Positions 11,143 to 22,354 of a stretch of DNA of 64,000 nucleotides are shown here, piece by piece. The DNA is taken from NCBI GenBank assembly GCA_949130485.1, contig OX422197.1:2209603-2273602 (forward strand). The letters run 5' to 3'. Each line of letters opens with the position of its first letter. Within the stretch, counting starts at the first letter, position 1. Position numbers and translations under genes: made by a program. This stretch comes from Agelas oroides (taxonomy: Eukaryota > Porifera > Demospongiae > Agelasida > Agelasidae). The notes beneath the pieces were generated by a model. It made no database searches. It was not told the origin of the DNA and saw only the letters and a list, made by a program, of their open reading frames with translations.

Positions 11143-13062
11143 CTACATATGAGTAATAAACTGAGGGAATGAGGAGGATAAAAACGCAAACCCTCCGTTT
11201 GTGAAATCAACGCACAAAGCGGTGCGAGCTTGCAAATTGATCCGCAACCACCATCGCCTTATAAAGCCGGCAATGGAAATTCGCGCAAATTCCCGACAAT
11301 CTCTACCCCGGAACAATAGTTGCACTAATGCAAACTACATATGAGCAGGAAGTTGAGGGAATGAGGAGGCCAAAAACGCAAACCCTCCATTTGTGCAATC
11401 AACGCACAAAGCGGTGCGAGCTTGCAAATTGATCCGCAACCACCATCGCCTTATAAAACCGGCAATGGAAATTCGTGCAAATTCCCGGCAATCTCTACCC
11501 CAGAACAATAGTTGCACTAATGCAAATTACATATGAGTAATAAGCTGAGGGAATGAGGAGGATAAAAACGCAAACCCTCCGTTTGTGCAATCAACGCACA
11601 AAGCGGTGCGAGCTTGCAAATTGTTCCGCCATCACCATCGCCGTATAATGCCGGCAATAGAAATTCGCGCAAATTCCCGGCAATCTCTACCCCGGAAGAA
11701 TAGTTGCACTAATGCAAACTACATATGAGCAGGAAGCTGAGGGAATGAGGAGGCCAAAAACGCAAACCCTCCGTTTGTGCAATCAACGCACAAAGCGATG
11801 CGAGCTTGCAAATTAGTCCGCCACTACCATCACCGTACATTGCCGGCAATGGAAATTCGCGCAAATTCCCGGCAATCTCTACCCCGGAACAATAGTTGCA
11901 CTAATGCAAACTACATATGAGCAGGAAGCTGAGGTAATGAGGCGGCCAAAAACGCAAACCCTCCGTTTATGCAATCAACGCACAAAGCGATGCGAGCTTC
12001 CAAATTAGTCCGCCACCACCATCGCCGTACATTGCCGGCAATGGAAATTCGCGCAAATTCCCGGCAATCTCTACCCCGGAACAATAGTTGCACTAATGCA
12101 AACTACATATGAGTAATAAGCTGAGGGAATGAGGAGGAAAAAAACGCAAACCCTCCGTTTGTGAAATCAACGCACAAAGCGGTGCGAGCTTGCAAATTGA
12201 TCCGCAACCACCATCGCCTTATAAAGCCGGCAATGGAAATTCGCGCAAATTTCCGACAATCTCTACCCCGGAACAATAGGTGCACTAATGCAAACTACAT
12301 ATGAGCAGGAAGCTGAGGGAATGAGGAGGCCAAAAACGCAAACCCTCCATTTGTGCAATCAACGCACAAAGCGGTGCGAGCTTGCAAATTCGTCCGCAAC
12401 CACCATCGTCTTATAAAACCGGCAATGGAAATTCGTGCAAATTCCCGGCAATCTCTACCCCAGAACAATAGTTGCACTAATGCAAACTACATATGAGTAA
12501 TAAGCTGAGGGAATGAGGAGGATAAAAACGCAAACCCTCCGTTTGTGCAATCAACGCACAAAGCGGTGCGAGCTTGCAAATTGTTCCGCCATCACCATCG
12601 CCGTATAATGCCGGCAATGGAAATTCGCGCAAATTCCCGGCAATCTCTACCCCGGAACAATAGTTGCACTAATCCAAACTACATATGAGCAGGAAGCTGC
12701 GGGAATGAGGAGGCCAAAAACGCAAACCCTCCGTTTGTGCAATCAACGCACAAAGCGGTGCGAGCTTGCAAATTGCTCCGCAACCACCATCGCCTTATAA
12801 AGCCGGCAATGGAAATTCGCGCAAATTCCCGACAATCTCTACCCAGGAACAATAGTTGCACTAATGCAAACTACATATGAGCAATAAGCTGAGGGAATGA
12901 GGAGAACAAAAACGCAAACCCTCCGTTTTTGCAATCAACGCACAAAGCGGTGCGAGCTTCCAAATTGGTCCGCCATCACAATCGCCTTGTAATGCCGGCA
13001 ATGGAAATTCGCGAAAATTCCCGGCAATCTCTACCCGGAACAATTGTTGCACTAATGCAAAC
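11143..13062 (+). repeat. Pentameric higher-order repeat in satellite 1 (960 bp)
   Basis: Monomers at 11143 and 12103, and at 11335 and 12295, share private variants (GAGTAATAAACTGAGG-type ends, GTGAAATCAACGCAC, CTCCATTTGTGC) at 960-bp spacing, which is five monomers. A dimer repeat of 383 bp follows to about 13630. Confidence 0.55.
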
Positions 13063-14520
13063 TACATATGAGCAGGAAGCTGAGGGAATGAGGAGGCCAA
13101 AAACGCAAACCCTCCGTTTGTGCAATCAACGCACAAAGCGATGCGAGCTTCCAAATTAGTCCGCCACCACCATCGCCGTACATTGCCGGCAATGGAAATT
13201 CGCGCAAATTCCCGGCAATATATACCCCGGAACAATAGTTGCACTAATGCAAACTACATATGAGCAATAAGCTAAGGGAATGAGGAGGACAAAAACGAAA
13301 ACCCTCCGTTTGTGCAATCAACGCACAAAGCGGTGCGAGCTTGCAAATTGGTCCGCCATCACCATCGCCACATAATGCCGGCAACGGGAATTCGCGAAAA
13401 TTCCCGGCAATCTCTACCCGGAACAATTGTTGCACTAATGCAAACTACATATGAGCAGGAAGCTGAGGGAATGAGGAGGCCAAAAACGCAAACCCTCCGT
13501 TTGTGCAATCAACGCACAAAGCGATGCGAGCTTCCAAATTAGTCCGCCACCCCCATCGCCGTACATTGCCGGCAATGGTAATTCGCGCAAATTCCCGGCA
13601 ATATCTACCCCAGAACAATAGTTGCACTAATGCAAACTACATATGATTAATAAGCTGAGGGAATGAGGACAAAAACGCAAACCCTCCGTTTGTGCAATCA
13701 ACGCACAAAGCGGTGCGAGCTTGCAAATTGGTCCGCCATTACCATCGCCGTATAATGCCGGCAATGGAAATTCGCGCAAATTCCCGGCAATCTCTACCCC
13801 GGAACAATTGTTGCACTAATGCAAACTACGTATGAGCAGGAAGCTGAAGGAATGAGGAGGCCAAAAACGCAAACCCTCCGTTTGTGCAATCAACGCACAA
13901 AGCGGTGCGAGCTTGCAAATTGGTCCACCATCACCATCGCCGTATAATGCCGGCAATGGAAATTCGCGCAAATTTTCGGCAATCTCTACCCCGGAACAAT
14001 AGTTGCACTAATGCAAACCACATATGAGCAGGAAGCTGAGGGAATGAGGAGGCCAAAAACGCAAACCCTCCGTTTGTGCAAGCAACGCACAAAGCGATGC
14101 GAGCTTGCAAATTAGTCCGCCACCATCATCTCCATACATTGCCGGCAATGGAAATTCGCGCAAATTCCTGGCAATCTCTACCCCGGAACAATAGTTGCAC
14201 TAATACAAACTACATATGAGCAGGAAGCTGCGGGAATGAGGAGGCCAAAAACGCAAACCCTCCGTTTGTGCAATCAACGCACAAAGCGGTGCGAGCTTGC
14301 AAAATGGTCCGCAACCACCATCGCCTTATAAAGCCGCAATGGAAATTCGCGCAAATTCCCGGCAATCTCTACCCCGGAACAATAGTTGCACTAATGCAAA
14401 CTACATATGAGTAATAAGCTGAGGGAATGAGGAGGACAAAAACGCAAACCCTCCGTTTGTGCAACCAACGCACAAAGCGATGCGAGCTTGCAAATTAGTC
14501 CGCAACCACCATCGCCTTAT

Positions 14521-14639
14521 TGTAATTGTAATTGAACACTCCAACAAGAGGAGCAGATGAGTATAGTTACAACATACAACGTAAGATAGTTAAGTTAAAA
14601 TTGAATATTAGAGGTATTGTTGAAGAGAGGGAATTCAGT
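14521..14639 (-). other. 3' UTR of the retrotransposon with ATTACA tail
   Basis: Follows the ORF2 stop on the minus strand. The last bases repeat ATTACA about twice before satellite resumes, the kind of short tandem tail that replaces poly(A) in CR1/L2-type elements. Confidence 0.6.
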
Positions 14640-17621
14640 TTACACAGTAGAGATATAATAGATATCATCTTCCAGGTGACGGTTGAGTTCTGGAGCATTT
14701 CGGGCATCCCTGATAAAGGAACCACATAATCGGTCGCACTGAGAGTAGGTTTTAAGATGTTTATACCCATATATAGAGTTGTAACCAATAAAAGTATAGG
14801 CGCAGCGGGCACTCTCAGAAAAGAGGTCAGAAATGAGGCTCGAAGAAGAGCCAGAAGCAGAGGCTAGTAATTTTGCAGATCTAAATATAACAACGTTGTA
14901 AATACTTTGGAGTTTAGCAGTCGAGTGCAATAAGCCTGTGTGGGAGTGACGGGGTAGAGACCATATCTTACGGAGAAAATTATTGAATGTAACTTCAAGT
15001 GTTTTTAGCTGGGGATCAGAAGATTTCCAGAGAGCTGCACCATACAATGAGAGACAAAAGCTAGAAAAGAGGCGAGTTTTAACAAGGGGGTCACAGCAGG
15101 CAAAAAGATGTAACATACAATTAGCTTTACGACACAAATCCTTAGTAACAGAAGAAATATCTTCACTGTCGGAAAGGTTATGTGTAAGTATGTGACCAAG
15201 ATGATTGACAGAGTTTCTAAGACCGAGTGACTGACCAAGGAATGTGAAACGTGGAGAGATAGCATCAGCACATTTGTAGAATTTAATAAGCTGGGTTTTG
15301 TCTGGGTTAAAGGTCAGATGATGTTGTATAGCAAAAGATAGGCAGGTATCGAGCATGTATCTAAGTGCAGAAGGAGAAGGAGCTAGGAGTGAAATATCGT
15401 CAGCATAGCATACAGCACCAACAAAGTGATGCTTCCAAAAGCAACCGATACCACAGTTTTCAAGGGCAATTAAAAGGTCATCAATGTAAACTGTGAAGAG
15501 GATTGGAGACAAAACTCCACCTTGGCGGACACCATTAGTAGTATGAAAGCAATTAGAAAAGGTCTTGGCCCATCTGACCTTTAATTGTTGGGAAGAATAC
15601 CAAGATAATAGAAGTCTTGCAATAACAGGTGGAAGGTCTCTATTAAGAAGTTTCTCGAAAAGAAGTGAATGGTCGACACGATCAAAAGCTTTGGAGGCAT
15701 CTAAAAAGCAACCATAAACATGAGAGTTGTTAACCAGATACTTATGAATAACATTTTTAAGTAAACCAGTGCAAAGATCAGAAGAAAAGCCAGGTTTAAA
15801 CCCGAACTGAAGAGAAGATGTTACGAAGCAAGACTGAAATTTGAAAAGAAGACACCATTCAAACACTTTGCTTAAAGTAGGGGCAAGAGCTATGGGACGG
15901 TAGTTGTCTGAACAAGATGGATCCTTACCAGGCTTTGGTATGGGAACAAGGATACAATCACGGAGAGGAGTTGGGACAGTACCATGTCGAATCATTGCAG
16001 TGAATAACTTAGAAAGAGGCGTACTGAGAACATCTTTGGCATAGATGAAGTGATTGGAGGAAAGAACTGAGCCTTCATTCTTGTTGCGTTTAAGTTGAGA
16101 AATAGCATCATAAACGATTTCCTGGGTGATAAAAACAGAGGAAAGGGCAGAAGGGGTAATAGATTCCTTAACTTGGTGTTGAAGATTGGTGCGGGATGTT
16201 GTATCAGGGACAGAATTGAGAAGTGACTCGAGCTTAGACGCGAAGATGTTAGATATTTCAATATCATTATTACAACCATCAATAATACTAGATGAAGACA
16301 TAGCACCGCTGGAAGGCTTTGAAAGTTTCTTAACATGTTTCCAGAATTCCTGTGGATTAGAATATGAGATAGTAGTTGCTAGGTTTTCACGTTGAATGTA
16401 ATTCCGGCGACGGCGAAGCCGACGAACCTCATACTTGAATCTCCTCTTGCTATTCTTCTTAATCTGGAATAGGACACCAGAGGTTGGACATCCACAATCA
16501 GACCAAACTTTGTGCCAAAACTGAGCAGATTGCTTGAGGGTATGTGCAGATCTATTCCAACCAGAGAGAGGAGCATATCGTAGACAGTGACCCTGTGTGG
16601 GGAGACAAAGGACTGCAGAGGACTCAATACAGTTAATAAGTTGGACACAGTAGCTGTCAAGATCAACATGGTGAATAGTGCAGTCAGGGTCACAACAATT
16701 AAGGATGTCATTAGGAAATTCAGGAATGCTGGAAGAAAGGTGATTACAATAAGAAGAAATATGATGTTGATTGACTTTGAACCAGTTAACAGATGGAGAG
16801 GACTGAGCATGAGAGTGATTGGGGTGACAATGACTACTGACGGAAGAATTACGGGGACAAGGAAAAGAAAGAAAGTCAGGGAGTTTGAGAGAAAAATGAA
16901 GAGGAAGATGATCAGAGAAATTCTCCACAGGATCTAGAGTAAAGACAGAATCGATTAAATTAGAGAAGTTGGAATAAGTGAGAATGTGGTCTGGGGAGGA
17001 GAAACATGAAAAGTCATCCTTACGATAAGTAAAGTTAATATTATATAACTTATCAACGCAAGCAAGATTATGAGAACTCATGAATGAAGTGAGAGTGGTG
17101 AGATTGGAACCAGGACGGGACAAATCAGTATTAAAATCACCCGCAATAATGATATTATCAAAATTTTCAGCAGAAATGATACCATCTAATTCACCTATAC
17201 TTTCAGCAAATGCAGTGTGGGATGCAACATTGGAGTAATCGGTGGGGAAATACACACAGACAAAAAGAACAGCAAAGGGAGAGTTAGTAAGAGAGTTATG
17301 CAAAGTAAGTGAGATAGCGCATAAACGTTGGGATGAGGTGAAGATCCTACGGATCACAGGGGAAAGTGATTTACGATAAAGGATGCCACAGCCACCAAAA
17401 GGGCGGCCAACAAGGATTTCAGAGGAGTCCATACCACTGACACCAACAGAAAGGAAATCATTTGAAATGTTTAGAGAGCCAAGATGTTCACGAAAAAGCC
17501 AATGCTCCTGGATAAAACAGAGATCACAAGATTGAAGGAGTTTAACATAATCAGAGCCAGATCTCCATCCTCTACAATTATACGAAACTAGTCTTAAACT
17601 ATTGGGTGAAGGAGTAGTCAT
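14640..17621 (-). CDS. Retrotransposon ORF2: endonuclease and reverse transcriptase
   Basis: 993 codons, uninterrupted. The endonuclease nicks target DNA and the reverse transcriptase copies the element RNA from that nick. The N-terminal endonuclease (about residues 10-255) shows the exonuclease-endonuclease-phosphatase signature: N15 in SYNCRGW, E39 in FIQEHWL, GDFN at 161-164 and a terminal SDHLPLHF. A basic linker rich in arginine follows. The RT domain has NYRPIAL, FLDASKAFD with the first catalytic aspartate, GVRQGGVLSP, and YADD at 739-742 with the two catalytic aspartates. All key residues are present, so the protein could be active. The start ATG overlaps the inferred end of ORF1 as ATGA. 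It lies downstream of ORF1 on the same strand and would need coupled or internal translation. Confidence 0.93.
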   Translation of the reverse strand: MTTPSPNSLRLVSYNCRGWRSGSDYVKLLQSCDLCFIQEHWLFREHLGSLNISNDFLSVGVSGMDSSEILVGRPFGGCGILYRKSLSPVIRRIFTSSQRLCAISLTLHNSLTNSPFAVLFVCVYFPTDYSNVASHTAFAESIGELDGIISAENFDNIIIAGDFNTDLSRPGSNLTTLTSFMSSHNLACVDKLYNINFTYRKDDFSCFSSPDHILTYSNFSNLIDSVFTLDPVENFSDHLPLHFSLKLPDFLSFPCPRNSSVSSHCHPNHSHAQSSPSVNWFKVNQHHISSYCNHLSSSIPEFPNDILNCCDPDCTIHHVDLDSYCVQLINCIESSAVLCLPTQGHCLRYAPLSGWNRSAHTLKQSAQFWHKVWSDCGCPTSGVLFQIKKNSKRRFKYEVRRLRRRRNYIQRENLATTISYSNPQEFWKHVKKLSKPSSGAMSSSSIIDGCNNDIEISNIFASKLESLLNSVPDTTSRTNLQHQVKESITPSALSSVFITQEIVYDAISQLKRNKNEGSVLSSNHFIYAKDVLSTPLSKLFTAMIRHGTVPTPLRDCILVPIPKPGKDPSCSDNYRPIALAPTLSKVFEWCLLFKFQSCFVTSSLQFGFKPGFSSDLCTGLLKNVIHKYLVNNSHVYGCFLDASKAFDRVDHSLLFEKLLNRDLPPVIARLLLSWYSSQQLKVRWAKTFSNCFHTTNGVRQGGVLSPILFTVYIDDLLIALENCGIGCFWKHHFVGAVCYADDISLLAPSPSALRYMLDTCLSFAIQHHLTFNPDKTQLIKFYKCADAISPRFTFLGQSLGLRNSVNHLGHILTHNLSDSEDISSVTKDLCRKANCMLHLFACCDPLVKTRLFSSFCLSLYGAALWKSSDPQLKTLEVTFNNFLRKIWSLPRHSHTGLLHSTAKLQSIYNVVIFRSAKLLASASGSSSSLISDLFSESARCAYTFIGYNSIYGYKHLKTYSQCDRLCGSFIRDARNAPELNRHLEDDIYYISTV

Positions 17622-19002
17622 TTTGTGGATCCATCCATAACATCACAGGTAGAGTCTCTGTCAGTCGGCACACTAACAGGATCACTGAGTGCTACCTTTT
17701 CATGAGAGTCATGTTGTGGACTGTTAGGAGATTTGCGATTGGAAGACTGACGGGCCTGAGGGGGGAGATCTTCACGAAGGTACAGCTTATATTTTTCAAA
17801 GGACTTAAGAGTAAAGCGAGCAGAAGAAGAAGTCTTCTATCCCAGTAGTTATTGAGTTTAATAAGCAGAGGACGAGGTCGAGAGGACTCATCGGAATTCG
17901 GTTTCCGACGGCCAATTCGGAAGGCATCCTTGATTGAGATAGGTCTGCTAATGAGGTGAAGAGCAACTTCATCAATGACAGACCTAGTCACAGGGAGAGG
18001 AAGCTCTGGTACACCAAAGAGAATAACATTCGCTGAACGATCGATAGAGGTAGAGTGTGGAGAGGTGATACTAACATTAGTAGTTGTGCCAGGCTTAGAG
18101 GGGGGCTGGGAAAGGATACCACTGGCTTTATTGGCTATCAACTTAGAGAATGAAGACATAGAGGAAGTGAAATCAGATAGTTGGTCTTTCAAGGATGAGA
18201 CAAGTTCATCAAGTTTTATCTGAGTGTCGTCTAGTAAGACTGGGAAATTGTCAACCTTCTTATCTAGACACGAGATAGCTTTATGGTTGGAATCCAGTCT
18301 CTTTGAGATTGGATCTGGTTCAAGGCATGGTAGACTAATGAGATGTATAGCTTCACAGTAGATGGGAGGGAGTTTGTCAACTTCATCAAGCTTGTTAAAG
18401 GCAGAGAGTATGTCAGTTAGGGTAGCTTCAAAGGCATCACGTTTATCAGTGCTACGCCTAGTGTGATAAGTTACGCCAAGCTCTTTGAGCAAGTCTCCAC
18501 AAAAATCCCATAAATGTTTGTGAGCATCAATAAGAGAAGGGGTATCAAAATGAGCTATAACAGCTTGTTTGAGGGTGGAGGTATCACCACGTAGACGAAA
18601 AGCTTTCACAAAAGCTAGAAGAGGACTAATAATGAAGACAGGGTTTGTAACACTTGAAGGTTGACTAAAGAGAGAGGGGGAGACAGACCGAGCAGGAGAT
18701 TGGGATCTGCTGGTATCAATACCTAGTGAGGAAAGGTATGTGGCAATGGAGAGGTTGTTACTGGTTTTAATGGATTGCCTCCACTTGCCGGACTTAGATT
18801 TGCCACCAAGGCTTTCAAATTCGACGGGGGAAACCCATTTACTCTTAGTGGAGCAATAGATGCACTTGATACTCCCTTCTCTCCCTGTCTGCCCCCCAAG
18901 AAGTCTGTCCAGATAGAGAGATCCTTCAATAGGACCACATTTGACAAAGATTTCCCTCTGCGATTGATCAGCTAAAAGAGACTCAGATTGGTCAGTAGCC
19001 AT
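17618..19002 (-). pseudogene. Retrotransposon ORF1, frameshifted near its 3' end
   Basis: The uninterrupted frame is 436 codons (17692-19002). It has two cysteine pairs near the N-terminus (CIYCSTKSKW), a serine-rich middle, a predicted helical/coiled region, and a C-terminal core of the L1-ORF1/RRM-like type (ANVILFGVPE, FRIGRRKP, RPRPLLIKL). It would coat the RNA and act as chaperone. After LNNYWDRR the frame meets a CTT run (about 17820-17832). Beyond it, the family-typical continuation (ARFTLKSFEKYKLYLREDL) is found in another frame and stays open to a TGA at 17618-17620 that overlaps the ORF2 start. One base lost or two gained in the CTT run therefore explains the break; a sequencing slip is possible. 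Confidence 0.8.
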
Positions 19003-19498
19003 CTTTGAACGGACTCAACAGGTTAATAAAACAGGCAGAGGCTTCAACTCACAACCCCACTGGTCAATAGTCGCAGCACAAACGAGCTGTGGAACTAGAG
19101 ACTGGGGTGTTTACCTCAGTTTAAGCCTGTTTAAGCCTGTAAGATGACTTAAGCCCGAATCAGCCCTAAGAGTAGAGGGCACTAAAAGCACCTAGCACAG
19201 AATGAGATTAGTGAACCCAATAAGTTAAAAAGATGATGGTAAAAGACGGTAAGCAGCTAGGGAGACCGTAGTAACCACAAATTCCACAATAGTAAAAAAG
19301 TGATCTAAATAGCGCTCACCCAAAGAAGGTTACCAGCAGGGCTGCGTAAGTAGTACCAAGTAGAACCAGGCAATACCAAGGGGTATTCCTCCCCGATGAC
19401 GGGAAGAGCACTAGGAGTGCTGTGGTTCGAGGGTTTAGCAAGTTAGTAATAGCAGGCCATAAGTCAACACGAGGGGTCCGTCACCAGTAAACCTATAA
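19003..19498 (-). other. 5' UTR of the retrotransposon
   Basis: Between satellite 1 (resuming at 19499 with GGAATGAGGAGG) and the ORF1 ATG at 19002. It contains a tandem of TTTAAGCCTG near 19120-19140. It is the expected place for an internal promoter, but none can be read directly. Confidence 0.55.
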
Positions 19499-20321
19499 GG
19501 GAATGAGGAGGCCAAAAACGCAAACCCTCCGTTTGTGCAATCAACGCACAAAGCGATGCGAGCTTGCAAATTAGTCCGCCACCACCATCGTCATACATTG
19601 GCGACAATTGAAATTCGCGCAAATTCCCGGCAATCTCTACCCAGGAACAATAGTTGCACTAATACAAACTACATATGAGCTGGAAGCTGCGGGAATGAGG
19701 AGGCCAAAACCGCAAACCCTCCGTTTGTGCAATCAACGCACAAAGCGGTTCGAGCTTGCAAATTGGTCCGCAACCACCATAGCCTTATAAAGCCGGCAAC
19801 GGAAATTCGCGCAAATTCCCGGCAATCTCTACCCCGGAACAATAGTTGCACCAATGCAAACTACATATGAGCAGGAAGCTGAGGGAATGAGGAGGCCAAA
19901 AACGCAAACCCTCCGTTTGTGCAATCAACGCACAAAGCGATGCGAGCTTGCAAATTAGTCCGCCACCACCATCTCCGGCAATGGTAATACGCGCAAATTC
20001 CCGGCAATCTCTACCCCGGAACAATAGTTGCACTAATGTAAACTACATATGAGCAGGAAGCTGAGGGAATGAGGAGGCCAAAAACGCAAACCCTCCGTTT
20101 GTGCACTCAACGCACAAAGCGGTGCGAGCTTGCAAATTGGTCCGCAATCAACATCGCCTTGTAAAGCCGGCAATGGAAATTTGCGCAAATTCCCGGCAAT
20201 CTCTACCCCGGAACAATAGTTGCACTAATGCAAACTACATATGAGCAGGAAGCTGCGGGAATGAGGAGGCCAAAAACGAAAACCCTCCGTTTGAGCAATC
20301 AACGCACAAAGCGATGCGAGC

Positions 20322-21580
20322 TTGCAAATTCGTCCGCAACCACCATCGCCTTATAAAGCCGGCAAATGGAAATTCGCGCAAATTCCAGGCAATCTCTACC
20401 CCGGAACAATAGTTGCACTAATGCAAACTACATATGAGCAGGAAGCTGAGGGAATGAGGAGGACAAAAACGCAAACCCTCCGTTTGTGCAATCAACGCAC
20501 AAAGCGATGCGAGCTTGCAAATTGGTCCGCAACCACCATCGCCTTTTAAAGCCGGCAAATGGAAATTCGCGCAAATTCCAGGCAATCTCTACCCCGGAAC
20601 AATAGTTGCACTAATGCAAACTACATATGAGCAGGAAGCTGAGGGAATGAGGAGGACAAAAACGCAAACCCTCCGTTTGTGCAATCAACGCACAAAGCGA
20701 TGCGAGCTTGCAAATTGGTCCGCAACCACCATCGCCTTTTAAAGCCGGCAAATGGAAATTCGCGCAAATTCCAGGCAATCTCTACCCCGGAACAATAGTT
20801 GCACCAATGCAAACTACATATGAACAGGAAGCTGCGGGAATGAGGAGGCCAAAAACGCAAACACTCCGTTTGTGTAATCAACGCACAAAGCGATGCGAGC
20901 TTGCAAATTGGTCCGCAACCACCATCGCCTTATAAAGCTGGCAATAGAAATTCGCGCAAATTCCCGGCAATATCTACCACGGAACAATAGTTGCACTAAT
21001 GCAAACTACATATGAGCAGGAAGCTGCGGGAATGAGGAGGCCAAAAACGAAAACCCTCCGTTTGAGCAATCAACGCACAAAGCGATGCGAGCTTGCAAAT
21101 TCGTCCGCAACCACCATCGCCTTATAAAGCCGGCAAATGGAAATTCGCGCAAATTCCAGGCAATCTCTACCCCGGAACAATAGTTGCACTAATGCAAACT
21201 ACATATGAGCAGGAAGCTGAGGGAATGAGGAGGACAAAAACGCAAACCCTCCGTTTGTGCAATAAACGCACAAAGCGAAGCGAGCTTGCAAATTGGTCCG
21301 CAACCACCATCGCCTTTTAAAGCCGGCAAATGGAAATTCGCGCAAATTCCAGGCAATCTCTACCCCGGAACAATAGTTGCACCAATGCAAACTACATATG
21401 AGCAGGAAGCTGCGGGAATGAGGAGGCCAAAAACGCAAACACTCCGTTTGTGTAATCAACGCACAAAGCGATGCGAGCTTGCAAATTGGTCCGCAACCAC
21501 CATCGCCTTATAAAGCTGGCAATTGAAATTCGCGCAAATTCCCGGCAATCTCTACCCCGGAACAATAGTTGCACTAATGC
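20322..21580 (+). repeat. Higher-order repeat with 193-bp monomers
   Basis: Monomers near 20322, 20515, 20708, 21093 and 21286 carry the extra A of GGCAAATGG and CATCGCCTTTTAAAGCC. Those at 20322 and 21093 share AATTCGTCCGC (771 bp apart). Those at 20708 and 21286 share ACACTCCGTTTGTG (578 bp apart). This indicates recent local amplification of three- to four-monomer blocks. Confidence 0.55.
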
Positions 21581-22354
21581 AAACTACATATGAGTAATAA
21601 GCTGAGGGAATGAGGAGGACAAAAACGCAAACCCTCCGTTTGTGCAATCAACGCACAAAGCGGTGCGAGCTTGCAAATTGGTCCGCCATCACCATCGCCT
21701 TATAATGCCGGCAATGGAAATTCGCGCAACTTCCCGGCAATCTCTACACCGGAACAATTGTTGCACTACTGCAAACTAAGTATGAGCAGGAAGCTGAGGG
21801 AATGAGGAGGCCAAAAACGCAAACCCACCGTTTGTGCAATCAACGCACAAAGCTGTGCGAGCTTGCAAATTGGTCCGCAGCCACCATCGCCTTATAAAGC
21901 CGGCAATGGAAATTCGCGCAAATTCCCGGCATTCTCTACCCCGGAACAATAGTTGCACTAATGCAAACTACATATGAGCAATAATCTGAAGGAATGAGAA
22001 GGACAAAAACGCAAACCCTCCGTTTGTGCAATCAACGCACAAAGCGGTGCGAGCTTGCAAATAGGTCCGCCATCACCATCGCTGTATAATGCCGGCAATG
22101 GCAATTCGCGCAAATTCCAGGCAATCTCTACCCTCGAACAATTGTTGAAGTAATGCAACCTACGTATGAGCAGGAAGCTGAGGAGACGCAAACCCTCCGT
22201 TTGTGCAATTAACGCACAAAGCGGTGCGAGCTTGCAAATTGGTCCGCCATCACCATCGCCCTATAATGCCGGCAATGGAAATCCGCGCAAATTCCCGGAA
22301 ATCTCTACCCAGGAACAATAGCTGCACTAATGCAAACTACATATCAGCAGGAAG

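Larger units (their letters stand above)
3171..14520 (+). repeat. Satellite 1, left array, 192-bp monomers
   Basis: About 59 tandem monomers of 192 bp. A few are 191, 193 or 202 bp; the 202-bp one carries a 10-bp internal duplication near 8617-8640. Each monomer holds GGAATGAGGAGGCCAAAAAC, then a hairpin (stem TTTGTGC and GCACAAA, loop AATCAAC; first at 3349-3369), then CCACCATCGCC, two CCGGCAAT copies flanking AATTCGCGCAAATT, then GGAACAATAGTTGCACTAA and CATATGAGC. Two main variants differ at CGCCGTATAATGCC versus CGCCTTATAAAGCC. The length matches a nucleosome repeat. The minus strand of a monomer is open for 60 codons and stops at a conserved TAG; this is a property of the repeat, not evidence for a gene. 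The array is broken by an assembly gap and ends where a retrotransposon is inserted. Confidence 0.97.
14521..19498 (-). mobile_element. Non-LTR retrotransposon (CR1/L2-like lineage), inserted in satellite 1
   Basis: An almost complete two-ORF element of about 4.98 kb on the minus strand. Its 5' end is at about 19498, then a 5' UTR of roughly 490 bp, ORF1, ORF2 and a 3' UTR of about 119 bp ending in a short ATTACA tandem at 14521-14533. Domain order (ORF1 with a nucleic-acid-binding core; ORF2 with apurinic-type endonuclease then reverse transcriptase, no RNase H recognised) fits the CR1/L2 group; the clade is inferred, not computed. Both flanks are satellite 1, but about 94 bp of monomer (or 94 plus a multiple of 192) is missing between them, so the insertion shows a target deletion rather than a duplication. 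Confidence 0.9.

Noticed and set aside
3171-14520. CRISPR-like regular repeat array
   Set aside because: Units are contiguous 192-bp tandem repeats without unique spacers, in eukaryotic DNA.
3171-14520. CENP-B-box-like motif in the monomer (TTCGCGCAAATTCCCGG)
   Set aside because: It matches the TTCGNNNNA half, but the CGGG half is replaced by TCCC with CGG shifted, so it does not fit the box.
14983-18223. Plus-strand frames opposite retrotransposon ORFs 1 and 2
   Set aside because: Antisense shadows of the long minus-strand frames with clear domain motifs.
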